A model generated the notes under the pieces. That model worked only from the letters and a program-made list of their open reading frames with translations, did not search any database and had not been told where the DNA came from. Made by a program: the position numbers and the translations under genes. 18,677 nt of DNA from JBOHUX01 sp050734915. Lineage in GTDB: Bacteria; Chloroflexota; Dormibacteria; Dormibacterales; Dormibacteraceae. The stretch spans positions 1 to 18,677 of the forward strand of contig JBOHUX010000027.1 of the NCBI GenBank assembly GCA_050734915.1, read 5' to 3'. Positions 6,252 through 12,655 of the stretch are shown piece after piece. Position 1 is the first letter of the stretch; each line of letters begins with the position of its first letter.

Positions 6252-7397
6252 ATGGACACGACCCCGGGAGCCGGCCACGCCGAGTTGCGCGCGGCCGTTC
6301 GGGACTTCGCCCGGTCCGTGGTCAAGCCCCAGGCGGCCGAGGTGGATCGCGAGCATCGCTTCCCGGAGGAGGCAATCGCGGGCGCCGGCGAGCGGAACCT
6401 GATGGGTGTCCTGATCCCCGCCGAGTACGGCGGGGCGGGGCTGGACCACCTCGCCTTCGTCATCTGCGTCGAGGAGCTGGCGGGGGCCTGCGCCAGCACC
6501 GCGGTGATCGTGGACGTGCACAACTCGGTCGCCTGCGAGCCGATCCTCTTGTTCGGGACCGACGCGCAGAAGAAGGCCTGGCTGCCCCGGCTCGCCACCG
6601 GTGAGGTGCTCGGCGCCTTCGCTCTGACCGAGCCGTCCTCCGGCTCCGACGCCGCGGCGCTCGAGACCTCCGCGCGTCGGCGCGGCGACGAGTACACGAT
6701 CACCGGCACCAAGGTCTTCATCACCAACATCGGCCGGGCCGGCCTCTACATCGTGTTCGCTCGCACCAACGAGGATCCGAGCGCGCGGGGGATCAGCGCC
6801 TTCCTGGTCCCCGCCGACGCACCGGGGGTGAGGGTGGGCCAGATCTTCAAGAAGATGGGGCTCAACGGCTCTGCGACGGGGGAGCTGGTGCTGGAGGAGG
6901 TGGTGGTGCCGGCGTCGGCGATGCTGGGGGAGGAGGGCGGCGGCTTCCGGGTCGCCATGCGCGCGCTCGACTCGGGGCGCATCGGGATCTCCGCTCAGGC
7001 GCTCGGGATCGCCTCCGCCGCCCTCGAGGAGGCGGTCTCCCACACGAGGGAACAGGGGGGGTTCGGGCACCCGGTGGCGGACTTCGAGGGTGTGGGCTTT
7101 GCGCTCGCCGACATGGCGACCAAGCTGGAGGCGGCGCGCCTGATGACCTACCATGCCGCCCGCCTGTGCGGCGGCGGGGTGCCCTTCACCGCCGCGGCGT
7201 CGATGGCCAAGCTCTTCACCACCGACGTCGCCATGGAGATCGCCGGCGACGCCCTGCTACTGGCGGGCGGCCATGGCTGCCTGACCGACCATCCCTTCGA
7301 GCGGCACCTGCGGGACGTGAAGGCGACCCAGATCTACGAGGGGTCGAACCAGATTCAGAGGGTCGTGATCGCCAGACACCTGCTGAGCCCCTCGTGA
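6252..7397 (+). CDS. Acyl-CoA dehydrogenase 2, divergent in FAD-contact motifs
   Basis: This 381-residue flavoprotein of the acyl-CoA dehydrogenase family oxidises an acyl-CoA at the alpha,beta bond and would feed electrons to ETF. The N-terminal helical domain, ALTEPSSGSDAA, GTKVFITNIG, KKMGLNGSATGELVLEEV and QIYEGSNQIQR are all present. Glu363 is in the place of the catalytic base. Two otherwise well-kept motifs differ. The usual ER-x-x-FG segment reads EQGGFG (267-272), so its Arg is missing. The usual GGYGY reads GGHGC (His341, Cys343). In related enzymes the first motif helps hold FAD across the dimer. The stop TGA overlaps the GTG start of the next gene (GTGA), so the two are translationally coupled. 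The start is supported by the TATTGT hexamer upstream. Substrate is unknown. Confidence 0.92.
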   Translation: MDTTPGAGHAELRAAVRDFARSVVKPQAAEVDREHRFPEEAIAGAGERNLMGVLIPAEYGGAGLDHLAFVICVEELAGACASTAVIVDVHNSVACEPILLFGTDAQKKAWLPRLATGEVLGAFALTEPSSGSDAAALETSARRRGDEYTITGTKVFITNIGRAGLYIVFARTNEDPSARGISAFLVPADAPGVRVGQIFKKMGLNGSATGELVLEEVVVPASAMLGEEGGGFRVAMRALDSGRIGISAQALGIASAALEEAVSHTREQGGFGHPVADFEGVGFALADMATKLEAARLMTYHAARLCGGGVPFTAAASMAKLFTTDVAMEIAGDALLLAGGHGCLTDHPFERHLRDVKATQIYEGSNQIQRVVIARHLLSPS

Positions 7398-8674
7398 TCG
7401 ACAAGGCGTTCACGGAGCCGGCCCTCAGCTCCAAGGGCCAGCTGTGGCTGGAGCGGGTCGCCCTGGGGGCGATGTTCGTCGCGCTGGCGGCCAGCCCGTC
7501 GTACGTCGTGCGGTTCCACGTCGGAGGCCTCCCCAGCGACATGCTGGAGGTCCTCCTGGTGACCGCCATCATCCTCGGGCTGGCGGCGCTCCGGGGCCGG
7601 CTGCCCCTCCGCAACCCGCTCACCCTTCCCGCGCTGGTCTTCCTGGCCGGGGCGACCATCGACGTCTGGTTCGCGCCCAGCCACCGGGCGGCGGCGGGGA
7701 TCTGGAAGGCCTACTTCATCGAGCCCGCGCTGGCGGGGCTGGTGATCATCGGGCTGGCCCGGACCCGCGCGCGGGGGCGGGTAGTACTGGCCGGCCTCGG
7801 CGTCGGGGGGCTGGTGGTGGCGGTCGTGAACATCGTCAACTCGGTGCACGCGCTGGCGACGCACCACTTCAGCGTCGTCACCCCACCTGTCGAGATCTAC
7901 GACAGCGCCAATGCGGTGCCCCTCTTCCTGGGCCCCCTGGTGGCGGTGGCGATCCCCGTCCTGCTCTTCAGCGATGATCGGCGCGAGCGGCTCGCGGGCG
8001 GGGTGTTCGCCGCCGTCGCCGGGCTCGCGATCGTCCTCAGCTTCTCTCGCGCGGGGTGGGCGGCGCTGATCGCGGTGGCCGTCTTCGCGGGCATGTTCCA
8101 CCCCTGGCGGTGGCGGATGATCGGCGTCCTCGTCGCCGGTGCGCTGGTGCTCGGGCTCGGCGTCCCCAAGGCGCGGCATCGGATCCTGGTCGAGTTCAAC
8201 TTTCACAGCCGGGACAACACGATCAGTCTCCGGGAGTCGCTCTGGAGATCCTCGCTCGACATGCTCGGCCACCGGCCCCTGTTCGGGGGCGGTCTCTCGG
8301 GTTTCCGGACCTCCGTCGCCCCCTACCGGGTGCCCACCTACCACGAGGACCTGATCTATCCCCACAACATAGTGCTGAACTTCTGGAGCGAGACCGGGCT
8401 GATCGGGCTGGCCGGCTTCCTCTGGCTGTGCGGAGGGCTGGTCCGGGAGTGCCTGGGCGGGCTCCGGCGGGAGCCCTGGGTGCGCGCCCTGAGCATCGGG
8501 TTCCTCGGCGTCCTGGTCGCCTTCTTGGTCCACGGCCTGGTCGACGTGCCCTACTTCAAGAACGACCAGGCCCTCGCCTTCTGGGCGCTGATCGGCGTCC
8601 AGCTCGGCGCCCTGGCCGGCACGGCGCCGGGCGAGGTCGATCCGCCCCGGACGGCAGAGCCGGTTACGGGATAA
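7394..8674 (+). CDS. O-antigen ligase / Wzy-type polysaccharide polymerase-like membrane protein
   Basis: This is a polytopic membrane protein of 426 residues with about ten hydrophobic segments, resembling the Wzy_C/O-antigen ligase family that joins or polymerises lipid-linked surface glycans. Family-like features are VLSFSRAGWAALIAV in the middle, the large extracytoplasmic loop (about residues 265-330) containing LRESLWRSSLDMLGHRPLFGGG and a Tyr/His-rich part, then HNIVLNFWSETGLIGLAGF and a late HGLVDVPYFKNDQALAFW. The start GTG at 7394 overlaps the stop of the preceding dehydrogenase in GTGA. The frame extends further upstream inside that gene, but with no membrane-protein character there. 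The stop TAA falls inside the -10-like hexamer of the next gene. A glycan enzyme coupled to fatty-acid oxidation genes is unusual. The family call is good; the glycan substrate is unknown. Confidence 0.82.
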   Translation: MIDKAFTEPALSSKGQLWLERVALGAMFVALAASPSYVVRFHVGGLPSDMLEVLLVTAIILGLAALRGRLPLRNPLTLPALVFLAGATIDVWFAPSHRAAAGIWKAYFIEPALAGLVIIGLARTRARGRVVLAGLGVGGLVVAVVNIVNSVHALATHHFSVVTPPVEIYDSANAVPLFLGPLVAVAIPVLLFSDDRRERLAGGVFAAVAGLAIVLSFSRAGWAALIAVAVFAGMFHPWRWRMIGVLVAGALVLGLGVPKARHRILVEFNFHSRDNTISLRESLWRSSLDMLGHRPLFGGGLSGFRTSVAPYRVPTYHEDLIYPHNIVLNFWSETGLIGLAGFLWLCGGLVRECLGGLRREPWVRALSIGFLGVLVAFLVHGLVDVPYFKNDQALAFWALIGVQLGALAGTAPGEVDPPRTAEPVTG

Positions 8675-8675
8675 T
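8670..8675 (+). promoter_or_regulatory. -10-like hexamer of acyl-CoA dehydrogenase 3, containing the stop codon of the upstream gene
   Basis: GATAAT ends 10 bases before the ATG at 8686 and contains the TAA stop (8672-8674) of the preceding membrane-protein gene. It would give a leader of only a few bases. No good -35 lies at 16-18 bases. Confidence 0.5.
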
Positions 8676-8685
8676 CGCTGCTCTG

Positions 8686-9825
8686 ATGAGCGTCACCTTC
8701 ACGGAGGAGCAGGTCGCCATCCGCGACACCATCCGGGAGCTGGTCGCGGACCGGGTGGCACCGCGGGCGGCGGAGATCGACGAGCGGATGGAGTACCCGG
8801 CCGACATCCAGCACCTGTTCGCCGAGAACGGGATCCTGGGCATCCCCTTCCCCGAGGAGTACGGGGGCGTCAGCGGCTCCAGCCGCACCATCTGCATGGG
8901 GGTCGAGGAGATCGCCAAGGCCTGCGCCACCTCGAGCCTGATCCTGGCCGTCCAGGCGCTGGGGTCCTACCCGATCCTCCTCGCGGGCACCGAGGAGCAG
9001 AAGCGGCGGCTCTGCCCGCCCCTGGCGAGCGGCGAGCAGCTGGCCTGCTACGCGCTCTCAGAGCCGGGCTCGGGGTCCGATGCGGCCGGGATGACGACGC
9101 GGGCACGGCGGCATGGCGAGGAGTACGTCATCAACGGCGCCAAGATCTTCATCACCAACGGCAGCGTCGCCGACCAGATGGTCGTGTTCGCGATCACCGA
9201 CCCGGACGCGGGGTCGCGCGGGATCAGCGCCTTCGTGCTGGAGCGGGAACAGAGCCCCTGGCAGGTGGTCAAGCTGGAGCACAAGCTCGGCATCCGGGGC
9301 TCACCCACGGCCCAGATCGCATTCGAGGACGTCCGGGTCCCGGCCGGCAACCGGCTGGGGGAGGAGGGGCAGGGCTTCAAGCTGGCCCTCGCCGTGCTCG
9401 ACCGCTCGCGGCCCGGCATCGGCGCCCAGGCGCTGGGGATCGCCGAGGGCGCGTTCGACTACGCGGTCCGCTACGCGAAGGAGCGCAAGCAGTTCGGGCA
9501 GCCGATCGCGGCCTTCCAGGGGCTCCAGTTCATGCTCGCCGACATGGGTACCCAGATCGAGGCCGCCCGCCACCTCGTCTACCAGGCGGCGACCTCGGTG
9601 GATGAGAAGGCGGCCGATCTGACCAAGATCGCCGCCATGGCGAAGCTGTTTGCCTCGGACATGGCGATGCGGGTGACCACCGACGCGGTTCAGGCGCTGG
9701 GGGGCTACGGTTACATCCAGGACTATCCCGTCGAGAGGATGATGCGCGATGCCAAGATCACCCAGATCTACGAGGGTACCAATCAGATCCAGCGGATGGT
9801 GATCGCCCGGGCGCTGCTTCGATAA
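8686..9825 (+). CDS. Acyl-CoA dehydrogenase 3 (short/branched-chain type)
   Basis: This is a 379-residue, full-length acyl-CoA dehydrogenase of the short/branched-chain type (butyryl-CoA or 2-methyl-branched substrates are typical). Motifs in order are ALSEPGSGSDAAG, NGAKIFITNGS, HKLGIRGSPTAQIAFEDVRVP, ERKQFGQPIAAFQGLQFMLADM, LGGYGYIQDYPVERMMRDAKI and QIYEGTNQIQR, with Glu363 as the expected catalytic base. Unlike dehydrogenase 2, every standard FAD and substrate motif is intact. It is the most canonical of the three. The start at 8686 follows the upstream stop by 11 bases and a GATAAT hexamer by 10. A small membrane protein gene follows after 9 bases. An isobutyryl-CoA-mutase-like enzyme downstream would make butyryl-CoA a natural substrate; that is inference. 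Confidence 0.94.
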   Translation: MSVTFTEEQVAIRDTIRELVADRVAPRAAEIDERMEYPADIQHLFAENGILGIPFPEEYGGVSGSSRTICMGVEEIAKACATSSLILAVQALGSYPILLAGTEEQKRRLCPPLASGEQLACYALSEPGSGSDAAGMTTRARRHGEEYVINGAKIFITNGSVADQMVVFAITDPDAGSRGISAFVLEREQSPWQVVKLEHKLGIRGSPTAQIAFEDVRVPAGNRLGEEGQGFKLALAVLDRSRPGIGAQALGIAEGAFDYAVRYAKERKQFGQPIAAFQGLQFMLADMGTQIEAARHLVYQAATSVDEKAADLTKIAAMAKLFASDMAMRVTTDAVQALGGYGYIQDYPVERMMRDAKITQIYEGTNQIQRMVIARALLR

Positions 9826-9834
9826 GAGGCTCTG

Positions 9835-10095
9835 ATGGCTCTTGCGCGGCAGGTCGGGGGCCCGGTGCTGGCGGTGATCGCGGTGGGGCTGGGCCTGCTC
9901 GCGATCCCCGTCGCCGGCATCCTCCTGGGCCCGATCGCGTTCTTTCTCGCCGGCGCCGCCCGCGAGCGGACGCCACCGGGGCCGTTCCGGGCGCTGGCCG
10001 CCGCCGGCCGCGTATTGTCAGTGGTGGCGACGGCCGTCTGGCTGCTGATCCTTGTGGGCTATGGCACGGCTCTCCTCCAACTCTGGAGGTCCTAG
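9835..10095 (+). CDS. Small membrane protein with two predicted transmembrane helices
   Basis: This is an unrecognised 86-residue hydrophobic protein. Two helices are evident at about residues 8-40 (a long Gly/Ala/Leu/Ile stretch, possibly a helical hairpin) and 59-80, separated by a short polar loop rich in Arg and Pro (REROTPP-like, around 44-50). The ATG lies 9 bases after the stop of dehydrogenase 3. AGAGG ends 5 bases before it as a possible ribosome binding site, and the same spot also carries a GATAAG hexamer. Family assignment is not possible. Its place between a dehydrogenase and a wall-polymer ligase gene does not tell which it serves. Coding is supported by the hydrophobic pattern and tight spacing. 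Confidence 0.6.
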   Translation: MALARQVGGPVLAVIAVGLGLLAIPVAGILLGPIAFFLAGAARERTPPGPFRALAAAGRVLSVVATAVWLLILVGYGTALLQLWRS

Positions 10096-10173
10096 CCGGC
10101 ACTTGTGCGCCCGACCGCGGTGGTGAGACCGAACCGGCGGTTGCCGCGTTCAAATGATTGTGGACCCCGCCAT

Positions 10174-10179
10174 TAGAAT
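10174..10179 (+). promoter_or_regulatory. -10-like hexamer of the LCP-family gene (leaderless start)
   Basis: TAGAAT ends 9 bases before the ATG at 10189, in a 93-base intergenic region after the small membrane protein gene. The upstream part of this region (10149-10160) is AT-richer but has no well-placed -35. No Shine-Dalgarno site is present. Confidence 0.55.
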
Positions 10180-10188
10180 GACCCGCGC

Positions 10189-11673
10189 ATGTCGAAAGCC
10201 AGGCTGAGGGCCCGGCGTTCCCGGTACAGCCTCGCCAACCGGCTGACCCACTCTGTTCCGGCCATGGCCGGGCTCGCCGTGGTGCTCGTGGGGGTGCTCC
10301 TGGTGAGCCTGGCGGCGGTGCGCATCGAGGGCTTCCTGAGCAAGGTGACCGGCCACGTCGCCAACCCTCTGTCCATATTCCCGGGGATGGCCTCCGCGGC
10401 GCCCGGCTCGATCGCGTGGAAGCTGCAGCACGGCCAGCAAGTGCATCTCCTCCTGCTCGGCTACGCCGGCTCCCAGAACGACGCCCCCTACCTGACCGAC
10501 TCGATCATGGCCGCCACCCTCGACCCCGCGACGGGCCGGGTCTCGCTCGCCTCCATCCCCCGGGATCTCTGGGTCAACATCGTCTACGGGCCCCAGGGCC
10601 AGTCTCACCAGGACAAGATCAACGCCGCCTTCGAGATCGGCAGCCAGGACAACGTCTGGGGCGCCAAGCTGCCCCAGTACTCGGGCCGGGACGGAGGCGG
10701 GCACCTGGCCGAGAAGATGGTCGGCCAGGTCACCGGCCTCCAGTTCGACGGCTATGTGGCGGTCAACTTCCAGGCGTTCCGGGACGTGGTCAACGCCCTC
10801 GGCGGCGTCTCCGTCCACCTGGACCAGCCCCTCCACGACTGCCACTACCCCAACTATCACGACGGCTATCTCAATCACGGCGTGCCCGCCGACGACCCTC
10901 GGTACACGTGCCCCAGCCCGACCGCCGGGATCTACTTCCCGGCCGGCACGCAGAGCCTCAACGGGGAGCGGGCTCTGGAGCTGGCCCGCTCCCGGCACGC
11001 CGACAACCCCGCCCAGGCCAGCGACTTCGGCCGCGCCCAGCGCCAGCAGATGATCATCGCCGCCATCAAGCAGAAGGCGCTCTCGGTGGGGGGCGTCACC
11101 AAGCTGTTCGACGTCATGACCGCGATCCAGAACAACATCCGGACCGACGTCAGCGTCTCCGACCTGCAGGCGATCTACAGCTTCGGCGGCCACCTGCCCG
11201 CCAGCCACATCGTCCACCTTGCCCTCACCAACCAGGACCTCCTTGCGCAGTACAGCAACCAGCCCGGTCCGTGCGGCCCGGTGGACACGTACCGGCTCTG
11301 CCCCATCGATCCCAGCTACAGGACGATCCGGCACTTCTTCGCCGACCAGTTCGTCCCTCAGAGCGTGCTCAAGCAGTGGGCCCCGGTGACCGTCCAGGAG
11401 GCGACCTGGACTGACTACGGCCTCCAGGACAACGTCAGCAAGATCCTCGGCGAGCTCGGATTCAACGTGCAGAAGCCGGGCCGGGCCCCCCACGTCAACA
11501 CGACCGTCGTGTACGACTACTCCGGCGGCAAGGACCTCGCCACCGCCCAGTGGCTCGCCTCGTACTTCGGAGGCACCGTCGCGACCCCCGCCAGCACGGC
11601 GGGCGTGCCCGCCGGCGTCGTGGTCGTGCTCGGCACCCAATTCGGTCTCGGCTGGCTCGGCCAGTCGGGGTGA
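10189..11673 (+). CDS. LytR-CpsA-Psr (LCP) family cell-wall polymer ligase with C-terminal LytR_C domain
   Basis: LCP enzymes transfer lipid-linked glycopolymers (teichoic acids, arabinogalactan or capsule) to peptidoglycan on the outer face of the membrane. This 494-residue protein has a basic cytoplasmic N-terminus, one transmembrane helix at about 25-44, and then the LCP domain. That domain shows LTDSIMAATLDPATGRVSLAS with IPRDLWVNI, DKINAAFEIG, VNFQAFRDVVNALGGVSVHL, and ALELARSRHADNPAQ followed by DFGRAQRQQ. The Arg and Asp residues of these motifs bind the pyrophosphate-lipid and metal in known members. The last ~90 residues (VSKILGELGF... VVYDYSGG) fit a LytR_C domain. The stop TGA overlaps the GTG start of the GTPase gene (GTGA). 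Together with the transpeptidase downstream it indicates a thick, polymer-decorated wall. The gene appears complete. Confidence 0.92.
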   Translation: MSKARLRARRSRYSLANRLTHSVPAMAGLAVVLVGVLLVSLAAVRIEGFLSKVTGHVANPLSIFPGMASAAPGSIAWKLQHGQQVHLLLLGYAGSQNDAPYLTDSIMAATLDPATGRVSLASIPRDLWVNIVYGPQGQSHQDKINAAFEIGSQDNVWGAKLPQYSGRDGGGHLAEKMVGQVTGLQFDGYVAVNFQAFRDVVNALGGVSVHLDQPLHDCHYPNYHDGYLNHGVPADDPRYTCPSPTAGIYFPAGTQSLNGERALELARSRHADNPAQASDFGRAQRQQMIIAAIKQKALSVGGVTKLFDVMTAIQNNIRTDVSVSDLQAIYSFGGHLPASHIVHLALTNQDLLAQYSNQPGPCGPVDTYRLCPIDPSYRTIRHFFADQFVPQSVLKQWAPVTVQEATWTDYGLQDNVSKILGELGFNVQKPGRAPHVNTTVVYDYSGGKDLATAQWLASYFGGTVATPASTAGVPAGVVVVLGTQFGLGWLGQSG

Positions 11674-12647
11674 GCCCGGAGGTGCCGGGTCGGTTCCGCG
11701 CCGGCGACGTGCGCGGGCTGGCCCGGGCGATCACCATGGTCGAGCGCCGGGACCCCGCCGTGCGCGGGCTCCTGGAGTCGCTCGGCGACCGTCTCCGGCG
11801 TCCCTACGTGACCGGCTTCACCGGTGCTCCCGGCACCGGCAAGTCGATGCTCGGCGACCGCCTCATCGACCTCTTGCGCAAGGGCGGTGAGAGGGTGGGG
11901 GTGATCGCCGTCGACCCCAATTCCCCCTACTCGGGCGGTGCGCTGCTCGGCGACCGCATCCGGATGCAGCGCCACGCCCTCGACCCCGACGTCTTCATCC
12001 GCAGCATGGGTGCCCGCGGACATCTGGGTGGCCTCTCGGTGGCGAGCCGGGAGGCGATCCGGCTGCTGGGCGCCTTCGGCTTCGACCACGCGCTCCTGGA
12101 AACGGTCGGCGTCGGCCAGTCGGAGCTGGAGGTGGCCGCCGTCGCCGACACCACCGTCGTCGTGATGACGCCCGGCCTGGGGGACGGGGTGCAGATGATC
12201 AAGGCCGGCATCATGGAGGTCGCCGACGTCTTCGCGGTCAACAAGGCCGACCTGCCCGGCGCCCAGCGGACCGCGGCCGAGATCAGAAGCATGCTCAACA
12301 TGGGGCCGAAGCTGGCCTGGCGACCCCCGATCGTCGCCACCGCGGCATCCTCCGGGGCGGGGGTCGAGGAGCTCTGGGACGCCGTCCAGCGCCACCGCCG
12401 GCACCTGCAGTCGAGTGGAGAGGGCACGGCCCGTGCCGAGCGCCGCCTCAAGGACGAGGCCGCCGACCTGGTCGGGGAGTGGGCCCGCCAGGAGGCCCGC
12501 CGCCTGCTCGACGAGGATCCTGCACTCAGCTCGCGGCTGCTCGCGGAGCGGATCCCCTACGCGGCTGCGGAGGAGATCCTGACCCGCCAGGGCGCCGACC
12601 TGGTACCCCGGCCGGCACGGTCGGAGCCCGGTCGGCAGGGGCTTTAA
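11670..12647 (+). CDS. meaB: MeaB/ArgK-type G-protein chaperone of B12-dependent acyl-CoA mutase
   Basis: MeaB-type GTPases guard acyl-CoA mutases. They gate adenosylcobalamin loading and protect or reactivate the enzyme. The 325 residues match the usual 325-335. Seen are the Walker A loop GAPGTGKS (52-59), VDPNSPYSGGALLGDRIRM (the switch region typical of this family), ETVGVGQSE as the Walker B-side segment, NKAD (191-194) for guanine recognition, and a C-terminal helical dimerisation region. The GTG start at 11670 shares bases with the stop of the LCP gene and gives the expected N-terminus. Earlier in-frame sequence lies inside that gene and is not homologous. The mutase large subunit follows after 8 bases. 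The adjacent mutase looks isobutyryl-CoA-type, so this protein may serve that enzyme rather than, or as well as, methylmalonyl-CoA mutase. Confidence 0.93.
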   Translation: MSPEVPGRFRAGDVRGLARAITMVERRDPAVRGLLESLGDRLRRPYVTGFTGAPGTGKSMLGDRLIDLLRKGGERVGVIAVDPNSPYSGGALLGDRIRMQRHALDPDVFIRSMGARGHLGGLSVASREAIRLLGAFGFDHALLETVGVGQSELEVAAVADTTVVVMTPGLGDGVQMIKAGIMEVADVFAVNKADLPGAQRTAAEIRSMLNMGPKLAWRPPIVATAASSGAGVEELWDAVQRHRRHLQSSGEGTARAERRLKDEAADLVGEWARQEARRLLDEDPALSSRLLAERIPYAAAEEILTRQGADLVPRPARSEPGRQGL

Positions 12648-12648
12648 T
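12643..12648 (+). promoter_or_regulatory. -10-like hexamer of the mutase large-subunit gene, containing the meaB stop codon
   Basis: TTTAAT ends 7 bases before the ATG at 12656 and contains the TAA stop of meaB. AGGAAGG occupies the remaining bases right up to the ATG. That is too close to act as a normal Shine-Dalgarno site, so a leaderless mRNA is the better reading; read-through from meaB is also possible. Confidence 0.5.
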
Positions 12649-12655
12649 AGGAAGG

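Noticed and set aside
7355..8533. Minus-strand frame of 392 codons opposite the O-antigen-ligase-like gene
   Set aside because: Its product is rich in Asp, Glu, Pro and Arg without structure, while the plus strand encodes ordered transmembrane helices with family motifs.
10150..11640. Minus-strand frame of 496 codons opposite the LCP gene
   Set aside because: No recognisable domain. The plus strand has a full LCP and LytR_C protein.
11550..11669. Upstream extension of the MeaB frame into the LCP gene
   Set aside because: The extra 40 residues are Arg-rich and unlike the family N-terminus. The GTG at 11670 gives normal length and the typical stop-start overlap.
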